Source of the DNA: JAMLIN01 sp964476625
Lineage (GTDB): Bacteria; Pseudomonadota; Gammaproteobacteria; Burkholderiales; Burkholderiaceae_E
DNA length: 42,192 nucleotides
Direction of reading: 5' to 3'
Assembly: GCA_964476625.1 (NCBI GenBank)
Contig: CAYZBJ010000030.1
Location: 1-42,192 of the forward strand
This document shows positions 33,112 through 39,676 of this stretch, in pieces. A program made the position numbers and the translations under genes. How positions within the stretch are numbered: the first letter of the stretch is position 1; each line of letters begins with the position of its first letter. The notes beneath the pieces are model-generated. The model was not told the DNA's origin, made no database searches, and saw nothing but the letters and a program-made list of their open reading frames with translations.

Positions 33112-33805
33112 GCGAGAGCACCACCAGCATGTCGCGCGGTTCCTGGCCACTCTGGACGGCGAGTTGCTTCGGCGAAGTCAGTGCTTGTTCGGTGGCGGTA
33201 CCGCGATCGCCATGCGCTATGGGGAATACCGGACGTCCGTCGATGTCGATTTCCTGGTCTCCAACCTCGTGTGTTATCGCAAGCTGAGGGAGCTGATCCG
33301 CTCTGCTGACGATATATCGCCCTTGCTACGCGAGGGCGCCACGGCATTTCCCCTGATGCAGCCCATCCGGGCGGATCAATACGGTATCCGCAGTTCGGTC
33401 GAGGTGGCCGGTGCGCCGCTCAAATTCGAGATCGTGCTCGAAGGCCGGATCGAGTTGAACATGCCCGGTGCGCAGGATGCATTGTGCGGTGTGCCCACCT
33501 TGACCCCGCTCGACATGGCGGCCAGCAAGCTATTGGCCAACTCCGATCGCTGGCTCGATGCCAGTGTCTTCAGCCGGGACCTTATCGATCTGGCCATGAT
33601 CGATGCACCCCTGTCGGTACTGCGCGCGGCAATGATCAAGGCGGAGGGGGCATACGGGGCGTCGATTCCAAGGGATCTGGGCAAGTCGATCGACCGGCTG
33701 CGTAAAGAGCAGGGATTGCTCGAGCGGTGCATGCGGGCGATGGCTGTGGATGTGCCCAAAGCCTTGCTCTGGACGCGAGTGCGCCGTCTCGAGCGGCTTC
33801 TGTAA
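33104..33805 (+). CDS. AbiEii/AbiGii-type nucleotidyltransferase toxin
   Basis: 233 residues. Nucleotidyltransferase-fold motifs: CLFGGGTAIAMRYGEYRTSV then DVDFLVS, i.e. GG(G)T...S-x-D-x-D, with a later acidic strand APLKFEIVLEGRIEL and the helix block LTPLDMAASKLLANSDRWLD followed by RDLIDLAMID typical of AbiEii proteins. Such enzymes block growth, for example by modifying tRNA 3' ends, and AbiE modules act in phage defence and plasmid stability. Start GTG 33104 overlaps the antitoxin stop. Activity against phage is family inference only; in this GC-rich context the pair looks resident rather than freshly acquired. Confidence 0.84.
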   Translation: MYRREHHQHVARFLATLDGELLRRSQCLFGGGTAIAMRYGEYRTSVDVDFLVSNLVCYRKLRELIRSADDISPLLREGATAFPLMQPIRADQYGIRSSVEVAGAPLKFEIVLEGRIELNMPGAQDALCGVPTLTPLDMAASKLLANSDRWLDASVFSRDLIDLAMIDAPLSVLRAAMIKAEGAYGASIPRDLGKSIDRLRKEQGLLERCMRAMAVDVPKALLWTRVRRLERLL

Positions 33806-33858
33806 AGCAGGTGACGGTGTTCCTCCGATAGCCCCCATGGCACTGGTATGCTGGCTGC

Positions 33859-34659
33859 ATGCAGCAGCAACCGGATATCCCTGATCTCGTCGACATCCAC
33901 TGCCATCTCCTGCCGTGGATCGACGATGGCGCCCAGGACCTCCAGGCCGGGCTCGGCCTGGCCAAGGCGTCGGTGATCGGCCGGATCACCACCTCCATCC
34001 TCACGCCGCATGTGTTCCCGGGGCGCTTCGACAACCAGCTCGATACCCTGCGGCCCGAGTTCGAGGCGTTTCGTCGCGCGATCGACTCGGCCGGCATCGC
34101 GCTCGAGGTGCACCTGGGGGGCGAGGTGCACCTGACCCCCGAGACCCTCGAGATGGCGGTCGATGGCCGTGCCCCGATGCTGGGCGGCTGGCAGGGCACG
34201 AAGGTGATGTTGCTGGAGTTCCCCGACGGCCATATTCCGGTGGGGGCGCTCAATGCGGTGCGCTGGCTGATGCGCGCCGGCATCGTGCCGATGATCGCCC
34301 ACCCCGAACGCAACAAGGCGGTGATGCGCTCGCCCGATGCGATCGAGCCCTTCGTGCGCGAGGGCTGCCTGCTGCAGCTGACCGCCGCCTCGGTCTGCGG
34401 CTGGTTCGGCCCGCGCTGCCATGACACCGCCCATGAGCTGCTGCGGCGCGAACAGGTGACCGCGGTCGCCACCGACGCCCACAACCTGCGCTACCGCCCG
34501 CCGGTGCTGATCGACGCCTGGTGCAAGCTGCGCGATACCTACGACGCCGACCTCGCGACCTTGCTGTGCGCAGGCAATCCCGCCACGATCGTCGCCGGCC
34601 GGGCGGCCCTCGGGCTCGATGCCGAGGGTGCCGAGCCCCGGGCTACCTCGTCGGTCTAG
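33859..34659 (+). CDS. PHP-fold tyrosine-protein phosphatase (CpsB/CapC/Wzb-like)
   Basis: 266 residues. PHP-domain metal ligands are visible in order: VDIHCHLLPWIDDGAQD near the N-terminus, TPHVFPGRFDN, LGGEVHLTPE, MIAHPERNKAV and AVATDAHNLRY. This arrangement matches CpsB/CapC manganese-dependent phosphatases, which dephosphorylate bacterial tyrosine kinases of capsule systems. The likely substrate is the Tyr-tailed autokinase at 13528-15771, although the two genes are 18 kb apart. Start ATG 33859. Its TAG stop interlocks with the VanZ-family stop on the other strand through a shared CTAG. Confidence 0.87.
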   Translation: MQQQPDIPDLVDIHCHLLPWIDDGAQDLQAGLGLAKASVIGRITTSILTPHVFPGRFDNQLDTLRPEFEAFRRAIDSAGIALEVHLGGEVHLTPETLEMAVDGRAPMLGGWQGTKVMLLEFPDGHIPVGALNAVRWLMRAGIVPMIAHPERNKAVMRSPDAIEPFVREGCLLQLTAASVCGWFGPRCHDTAHELLRREQVTAVATDAHNLRYRPPVLIDAWCKLRDTYDADLATLLCAGNPATIVAGRAALGLDAEGAEPRATSSV

Positions 34660-35120
34660 CCGCGGCCGAAGCGGCGCCGGAGTGCGCCGAGCACCCAGAC
34701 CGCGACCACGGCGCCGGCGATGTCGGCCGCGATGTCGGTCCAGTCGGCGGTGCGCCCCGGCGCAAGCGATTGCAGCCCCTCGTCGGCCAGGCCGATCGCG
34801 ACTGCCGCCATTACCGCGGGCAGCCAGCGACCATCGAAGGCGATCCAGGCGAGCGTGGCATAGCCGCCGTAGACCACGAAGTGCAGCAACCGGTCCCAGG
34901 GCGGGGTCGGGATGAGGTCCGAGGCGCCCGGCTGGCTGCCGAGCCAGAACATCGTCACCACCAGCGCGAGGCCGAGCGCGCCGGCGCCGCACCGCAGCGC
35001 CGGCCCGGGCCGGACGATCGCGCCGATCAGTCCCGGCCGGGCGGTGGCGCGGCGCAACCGCGACGGGTCGGAAGGATCGGATGTGCCGGGGATGTCGGCG
35101 GCGCCGGGGGTGTCTTGCAA
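34656..35120 (-). CDS. VanZ-family membrane protein
   Basis: 154 residues if started at TTG 35120; the first ~35 residues are hydrophilic Pro/Ser/Arg-rich, and GTG codons further in (just before MFWLGS) are alternatives, so the start is uncertain. The body has four hydrophobic segments with the VanZ signature: WDRLLHFVVYGGYATLAW in helix 2 and DEGLQSLAPGRTADWTDIAA followed by DIAGAVVAVWVLGAL. The molecular role of VanZ proteins is poorly defined; they often accompany exopolysaccharide genes. Convergent with the PHP phosphatase, stop codons overlapping. Confidence 0.75.
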   Translation of the reverse strand: MQDTPGAADIPGTSDPSDPSRLRRATARPGLIGAIVRPGPALRCGAGALGLALVVTMFWLGSQPGASDLIPTPPWDRLLHFVVYGGYATLAWIAFDGRWLPAVMAAVAIGLADEGLQSLAPGRTADWTDIAADIAGAVVAVWVLGALRRRFGRG

Positions 35121-35240
35121 TTATCTAACCCGTTTTAGGTATGAGAGCTAGGCGATTCTGGCTAGTCAAATGAAGGGATGACTCGATCTGGCGGCACTTC
35201 CCTAATACAGATTGGGTATTGCATCACTACAAAACAATCC

Positions 35241-35264
35241 AGACACCCCGTTCGGGGAGTGTCT
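35241..35264 (+). promoter_or_regulatory. strong hairpin just upstream of the LuxR-type regulator gene
   Basis: AGACAC (35241-35246) pairs with GTGTCT (35259-35264) and CCCG with CGGG inside, with a 2-base GA bulge and TT at the tip. It ends 8 bases before the ATG at 35273, so it could occlude the ribosome site or be an operator. No T-run follows on the plus strand, so it is not a terminator for that strand. Confidence 0.45.
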
Positions 35265-35272
35265 CATGCGGG

Positions 35273-36502
35273 ATGGAGGGCATCCGTCGGGAATCGACGG
35301 ATGGCGTGCTACGGATGGCCGTCAGTTGCTGCGCTGCAAAAGAGTTACTGTTCGAGGCGGTTCTCGATGCAGCCTGCTGGGTCGGATTCCTCCAGTCGAC
35401 CTCCCGCTGCCTGAAGGCGAGCTCCGCCTTCATCATGTCGACGGCGCCCAATCCCGACCATCGCCCGGCGTATGAGTTCGGCCTCGCCCAGGGCACGATC
35501 CGGCGCTACTACGAATACTTCCATCATATCGACGCCTGGTGGGCGCGCATCGAGCCGCCGGCGCCGGGCCGCGCCCGGCTGGTGCGCGGCGAGGAGCTCT
35601 GCGGCCGCGACGCCTTGCTCGAGTCCGAGTTCTTCACCGAGTTCCTCGAGCCCAATGGCATTCGCCACATGCGTGCCCTGGTGGTTACGCCCGATGCCCC
35701 GCATGCCACGCCCTTCGTCGTGAGCTGGCATCGCGGCGCCGACCAGGGGCCCTTCGGCGCGCATGACGACGAGGTCATCCGCGAATTCGGTCCGGTGCTG
35801 GTCCAGGCCGAGCGTTTCGGTGCCGAACTGGTGCGCGCGCGCCTCGACAACGACGACAGCGGTGACGAGGGAGAACCGGCGATGTTCGTGCTCGGCGCTG
35901 GCGGCCGCCTGCTGCAGGCCAATGCCGACGGCGCCCGGCTGATCGAGCAGGGCATGTTCACCGATGCCGGCGGGCCGTTGCGGCCCGCCTCGGCCGAAGC
36001 CACCGGCTGGCTGCGAGCGCATCTCGATACCGGCACCATCGCATCGGGCTTCCGGCCCCTGCTCGATGGCGAGCCCTTCGCCAACGGCGGCCGCCATGCG
36101 GACGGGGCGCGCGTGCTGCGGCCCAGTACCCGGCTGACCGCCCGCCTCGGCCAGGCCGGCCGCGAGGTCGACCACCTGCTCGAGATGCGCGCTCTCGGTC
36201 GCAGTCGCGGGATCATCTCGCTCGCCGGGGCGGCGGCCCTGCTGATCGTGCGGCCCGCGCGCAATGCCGACAGCGCCAGCCTCGCGGCGCGCACCTCGAA
36301 GCTCTTCGGCTGGACGCCGACCGAATTCGACACCGTCTGGCGCCTGTACCAGAATGCGTCCACCCAGCAGATATCCAGGGCACGCAATTGCTCGGTCGAG
36401 ACCGTCCGGACCCATCTCAAGCATGCCAAGCGCAAGGCGGGGGTGCGGCGCCAGGTCGAGCTCGTGACCCTGCTGATGAGGCTCGAGGCGGCGCCGTCCT
36501 GA
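35273..36502 (+). CDS. LuxR-type transcriptional regulator
   Basis: About 409 residues from ATG 35273; ATG 35315 or a TTG at 35219 are alternatives, so the N-terminus is uncertain. The C-terminus is a LuxR helix-turn-helix: FGWTPTEFDTVWRLYQNAST, QQISRARNCSVETVRTHLKH, AKRKAGVRRQVELV. The N-terminal ~300 residues (LFEAVLDAACWVGFL, then FGLAQGTIRRYYEYF and ELVRARLD) form a sensor-like region I cannot assign; no receiver Asp or acyl-homoserine-lactone pocket is evident. It is followed, without a gap, by a GT4 gene and a WecG/TagA gene, so it may regulate polysaccharide synthesis locally. Confidence 0.8.
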   Translation: MEGIRRESTDGVLRMAVSCCAAKELLFEAVLDAACWVGFLQSTSRCLKASSAFIMSTAPNPDHRPAYEFGLAQGTIRRYYEYFHHIDAWWARIEPPAPGRARLVRGEELCGRDALLESEFFTEFLEPNGIRHMRALVVTPDAPHATPFVVSWHRGADQGPFGAHDDEVIREFGPVLVQAERFGAELVRARLDNDDSGDEGEPAMFVLGAGGRLLQANADGARLIEQGMFTDAGGPLRPASAEATGWLRAHLDTGTIASGFRPLLDGEPFANGGRHADGARVLRPSTRLTARLGQAGREVDHLLEMRALGRSRGIISLAGAAALLIVRPARNADSASLAARTSKLFGWTPTEFDTVWRLYQNASTQQISRARNCSVETVRTHLKHAKRKAGVRRQVELVTLLMRLEAAPS

Positions 36503-37758
36503 GCCCGGGGTCCGGGCCGGACCGGATCGGGCCCTGGCCCACGCTGCGCATCCTGCTGGTCCATGCGCGCTACCAGCGTCATGGCGGCGAGGATGCGGTG
36601 TTCGATGACGAGGTCGCGATGCTGCGATCCTTCGGCCAGCAGGTCGATGTCTTCGAGCGACACAACGATGCCCTCGCCGGGCGCAGCGCGCTTCACCTTG
36701 CCCGCGACACGATCTGGGCGCAGGGGCCGGCGCGCGAGCTGGCCGCGACGATCGCCGCCTTCCGGCCCGACGTGGTCCATGCCCACAACACCTTTCCGCT
36801 GCTGTCGCCGGCGCTCGCCTGGGTGGCGGCCCGCGCCGGCGTGCCCTATGTGCAGACCTTGCACAATTTCCGGCTGGTTTGCCCGCAGGGCATGCTCCAG
36901 CGCGAGGGACACGGCTGCATCGATTGCGTCGGCCGCCTGCCGCTGCCCGCGATCCGCCATGCCTGCTATCGCGATTCGCGCGCCGCTACCGGAGTGCTCG
37001 CGACGATGCTGGTCGCCCACCGCCTGCTGGGGACCTGGACCCGCAAGGTCTCGCGCTTCATTGCCCTGTCGGAGTTCAGCCGCGGCATGTTCGTCGCGGG
37101 CGGCCTGCCGGCCGGACGCGTCGTGGTCAAGCCCAATTTCGTGGCCGACTCGCTCGGCGGCGCGGGTGTCGACGCAGGGGCGGGCGGTGGTGTCGGGAAC
37201 CGGGTGGACGCGATCGGCGCCGCGCCGGCGCGCGGGGAGGCGCTGCTGTTCGCCGGCCGGCTCGTGCCGGACAAGGGCATCGCGACCCTGGCGGCGATCG
37301 CCGCGGCGGCGCCCGAATTGCGCATCCGGGTGCTCGGCGCCGGTCCGCAGCGCGCCCTGCTCGAGGGTTTGCCGAACGTCGAGCTGCTCGGCGAGCAGCC
37401 CGCCGCCGTGGTTCGTCGCGAAATGCTGCGCGCCGCCGCCCTGGTCCTGCCCAGCGTCGGCCACGAGAATTTCCCGCGCAGCCTGGTGGAAGCCAATGCG
37501 CTCGGCCTGCCGGTGTTCGCGAGCGACCAGGGGGCGCTGCGCGAAATCGTCGTCGCTGGCGAAACCGGCTGGTTGCTGCCGCCGGGCGATACCGGCGCCT
37601 GGGTCGATACCATCCGGGCGGCGCGGGCGAAGGCGGGCGAGATTGGCCGGCGCGGCATGAAAGCGCGCGCTCACTACCTGGCCAATTGGACGCCACGGCA
37701 CAATTTCGAGCGCCTGATGGCGATCTATTCGGACGTGGCCAGCCCGAAAAGCGGATAA
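36499..37758 (+). CDS. family 4 glycosyltransferase with possible CTG start
   Basis: About 419 residues. No ATG, GTG or TTG lies between 36391 and the first conserved strand (LRILLVHARYQRHGGEDAVF); CTG 36499 overlaps the regulator's TGA as CTGA, with GAGG at 36485-36488 at proper spacing. A TTG at 36388 would overlap by 115 bases. GT4 motifs: HAHNTFPLLSPALAW, TLHNFRLVCPQGML, a Cys-rich segment (GCIDCVGRLPLPAIRHACYR), LLFAGRLVPDKGIATLA and SVGHENFPRSLVEANALGLP. A Gly/Ala-rich stretch (GGAGVDAGAGGGVGNRVDA) is inserted between the two domains. Next gene, WecG/TagA, follows after 63 bases. Confidence 0.84.
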   Translation: MSPGSGPDRIGPWPTLRILLVHARYQRHGGEDAVFDDEVAMLRSFGQQVDVFERHNDALAGRSALHLARDTIWAQGPARELAATIAAFRPDVVHAHNTFPLLSPALAWVAARAGVPYVQTLHNFRLVCPQGMLQREGHGCIDCVGRLPLPAIRHACYRDSRAATGVLATMLVAHRLLGTWTRKVSRFIALSEFSRGMFVAGGLPAGRVVVKPNFVADSLGGAGVDAGAGGGVGNRVDAIGAAPARGEALLFAGRLVPDKGIATLAAIAAAAPELRIRVLGAGPQRALLEGLPNVELLGEQPAAVVRREMLRAAALVLPSVGHENFPRSLVEANALGLPVFASDQGALREIVVAGETGWLLPPGDTGAWVDTIRAARAKAGEIGRRGMKARAHYLANWTPRHNFERLMAIYSDVASPKSG

Positions 37759-37821
37759 AACCGATCCATGCACTCCCAATCGTGGCGCCGGTGTGTTATC
37801 AAGACAGGCGGGGGGAACACA

Positions 37822-38685
37822 ATGCAGATCGAAGCTGGCATCGGTGGCGACCAGCAGGACTCCTCGGCGGGCGCAGGGGCGCCGGTCGATGTGTCTCGTG
37901 CAGCGGTCAGCCAGCATGCCGCGGCGGCCAACGACGCCGAACTCCGGGTCCGTATCCCGGTACTCGGCGCGCCGATCGACGTCGCCAGCTGGCGCGAATC
38001 GCTCAACCGCATCGCCGGCTGGGTGCGTCTGGGCGAACCGCGCGTGGTCGTCACCTGCAATGTCCATTCCGTCGTCACCGCCAACCGCGATCCGGCCCTG
38101 CGCGCCGCCATCGAGCGCGCCGACCTCAGCACCGCCGATGGCATGCCGGTCGCCTGGTTCCTCTCGCTGCTGCGGCGCCGGCGCCAGGAGCGCATCGCCG
38201 GCCCCGACCTGATGTGGCACTACTGCGGCGAGGCCGCCGGCCGCGGCGAGAGGATCTTCCTCTTCGGCAGCACCTCGCGCACCCTCGGCCTGCTGAGCGC
38301 GCGCCTGCAGCGCGACTTCCCCGGCCTGCAGGTGGTCGGCACCATCGCACCGCCCTGGGGCGAGTGGCCCGCCACGCTCGAGGACGAACTGATCGAGCGC
38401 ATCAATGCGTCCGGCGCCCAGGTCGTCTTCGTCGGCCTCGGCTGCCCCAAGCAGGAAATCTGGATGAACCGCCAGCGCAAGCGCGTCGGCGCGGTCATGA
38501 TCGGCGTCGGCGCGGCCTTCGACTTCTATGCCGGCACCGTGCGTCGCGCGCCGCTGTGGATGCAGAAGTCCGGCCTCGAGTGGGTCTGGCGGCTCGCGCG
38601 CGAGCCCCGCCGCCTGCTCGGGCGCTACCTGCGCACCAACCTGCGTTTCCTGCTGGGCGCGGTCCGCCAGCTGGTCGGCCGTTGA
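37822..38685 (+). CDS. wecG: WecG/TagA/CpsF-family glycosyltransferase (GT26)
   Basis: 287 residues from ATG 37822, chosen for the GGGGGAA Shine-Dalgarno 9 bases before it; an ATG at 37768 is the longer option. After an Ala-rich leader of about 40 residues the domain runs RIPVLGAPIDVASWRESLNR, VVTCNVHSVVTANRDP, ADLSTADGMPVAWFLS and VVFVGLGCPKQEIWM, the signature of the WecG/TagA family, then MIGVGAAFDFYAGTVRRAP. Members add ManNAcA or ManNAc to GlcNAc-PP-undecaprenol, the second step after WecA. This fits the two WecB-family genes and the WecA-family gene in the window. The exact sugar is inference, and the symbol is by family. Confidence 0.87.
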   Translation: MQIEAGIGGDQQDSSAGAGAPVDVSRAAVSQHAAAANDAELRVRIPVLGAPIDVASWRESLNRIAGWVRLGEPRVVVTCNVHSVVTANRDPALRAAIERADLSTADGMPVAWFLSLLRRRRQERIAGPDLMWHYCGEAAGRGERIFLFGSTSRTLGLLSARLQRDFPGLQVVGTIAPPWGEWPATLEDELIERINASGAQVVFVGLGCPKQEIWMNRQRKRVGAVMIGVGAAFDFYAGTVRRAPLWMQKSGLEWVWRLAREPRRLLGRYLRTNLRFLLGAVRQLVGR

Positions 38686-38729
38686 GGCTGTCCAGAAAAG
38701 CTTCAACTGGCCGATCGCTCGATCGCTAG

Positions 38730-38881
38730 TCAGCCCTGCGCCACCGGCGCATCGGTCCGGCTGAAATCGTCACCCTTGAACAGCAGCGGTTCGCCGCGGG
38801 TTACGGCCAGCGCATAGGAAAAGCAGTCGCCGAAGTTCAGCGCGGCCGGATGACGACGAGCGCGGAGATGTCGAGGACCAT
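38730..38881 (-). pseudogene. vapC remnant with internal deletion
   Basis: The minus strand reads MVLDISALVVI from ATG 38881, the start of PIN-domain VapC proteins, then after a one-base frame shift HPAALNFGDCFSYALAVT and RGEPLLFKGDDFSRTDA to a stop at 38730, which is their C-terminus (LNFGDCFAYALA, GEPLLFKGxDFS). About 85-95 middle residues and the frame are lost. This is decay of a toxin gene by internal deletion, beside and opposite to the intact VapBC pair. No antitoxin partner was seen on the minus strand. Confidence 0.75.
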
Positions 38882-38924
38882 CAGTGCGGCACGCGGCACG
38901 GCATCCGCTCGGACGGACGTCCCA

Positions 38925-38953
38925 TGGACGGGGGAGAGGGTGGAGTCTAAAAT
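38925..38953 (+). promoter_or_regulatory. sigma-70 promoter for vapBC
   Basis: TGGACG (38925-38930), 17-base spacer, TAAAAT (38948-38953): 4/6 and 5/6 matches, followed about 36 bases later by the vapB ATG with a GAGAGGG Shine-Dalgarno. Confidence 0.55.
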
Positions 38954-38975
38954 ACACACATATATGTACACACAT
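38953..38975 (+). promoter_or_regulatory. repeats overlapping the vapBC start: likely VapBC operator
   Basis: Direct repeats TACACACAT at 38953-38961 and 38967-38975, 14 bases apart, surround a perfect palindrome ACATATATGT (38958-38967). They sit between the -10 box and the Shine-Dalgarno. VapB dimers usually bind such sites to repress their own operon. Confidence 0.5.
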
Positions 38976-38988
38976 GAGAGGGCGAATC

Positions 38989-39267
38989 ATGTCCAGGGTC
39001 GTCCGTTCCCAAGCTATCCGCACCCGCGTCTTCATGAACGGCAACAGCCAGGCCGTGCGCATCCCGCAGGAGTTCCGGCTCGACTGCAGGCAGGTGACCA
39101 TCAGCCGCAACGAAGACGGCGATCTCGTCCTGCGCCCACTGCCGGCCAGCGAGCGACGCGGGGATGCATTGCTGCAGGTCCTGGCCAGCTTCGATCCCGA
39201 TTTCGTCCGGGCGCTGGAGGAGGAACGCCGTACCCAGGCGCCGCCCCAGGAGCGCGAATCGCTGTGA
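38989..39267 (+). CDS. vapB: VapB-type antitoxin (AbrB-like swapped hairpin)
   Basis: 92 residues. The N-terminus RTRVFMNGNSQAVRIPQEFR is the AbrB/SpoVT-type DNA-binding beta-hairpin of VapB antitoxins; the C-terminal region (about 55-92) is helical and disordered-like, as expected for toxin binding. ATG 38989 is preceded by GAGAGGG; ATG 38974 is an in-frame alternative but lacks a site. Its TGA overlaps the toxin start (GTGA). Upstream promoter and repeats suggest autoregulation. Opposite the remnant vapC at 38730-38881. Confidence 0.85.
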   Translation: MSRVVRSQAIRTRVFMNGNSQAVRIPQEFRLDCRQVTISRNEDGDLVLRPLPASERRGDALLQVLASFDPDFVRALEEERRTQAPPQERESL

Positions 39268-39674
39268 ACTACATGCTCGACACCGACATCCTGATCCATC
39301 TGATCAAGAACCGTCCTCCCGAGGTTGCCGAGCATGTGAACCGCCTGGCGCCCGAAGACAGCCTGTGCATGTCCTTCGTCACCCATGCCGAGCTGCTCAC
39401 GGGCGCCGAGCGCAGCATCCGCAAGGACGAGGTGCTTCGCCAGCTCGCCGCGCTGACCCGGATCGTGCCGGTGGACTACCGGGCCAGCCCCGCACTGTGT
39501 GCTTGCTATGCGCAGCATGCCACCCGCCTGAAGCGCGTTGGCGCCCCCATTGGCGCCAACGACCTGTGGATCGCGTGTCACGCCCTCGCGCAGGAATGCG
39601 TGCTGGTCACCAATAACGAGCGCGAGTTTCGCCGGATCGACGGCCTGGTGGTGGAGAACTGGGCCGCAGCCTGA
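39264..39674 (+). CDS. vapC: VapC-type PIN-domain toxin ribonuclease
   Basis: 136 residues from GTG 39264 (ATG 39273 is the alternative). PIN-domain acidic residues are visible: YMLDTDILIHLIKN (first Asp), FVTHAELLTGAERS (Glu) and APIGANDLWIACHALA (Asp), with a later NNEREFRRI. VapC toxins cut initiator tRNA or rRNA when not bound by VapB. The two-gene unit with GTGA overlap is the standard VapBC design. It ends 2 bases before the convergent malQ stop. Likely a plasmid-stability or stress module; no phage or transposon remnant was seen nearby. Confidence 0.87.
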   Translation: MNYMLDTDILIHLIKNRPPEVAEHVNRLAPEDSLCMSFVTHAELLTGAERSIRKDEVLRQLAALTRIVPVDYRASPALCACYAQHATRLKRVGAPIGANDLWIACHALAQECVLVTNNEREFRRIDGLVVENWAAA

Positions 39675-39676
39675 GT

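Larger units (their letters stand above)
38686..38988. other. gap holding a vapC remnant and the vapBC control region
   Basis: 303 bases without an intact gene. It contains the broken vapC remnant (38730-38881, minus) and the vapBC promoter and repeats (38925-38975). No further gene is seen. Confidence 0.6.

Noticed and set aside
35524..38706. Long minus-strand open frame of over 1000 codons
   Set aside because: Antisense to the LuxR-type, GT4 and WecG/TagA genes; its translation is Arg/Ala/Gly-rich without motifs.
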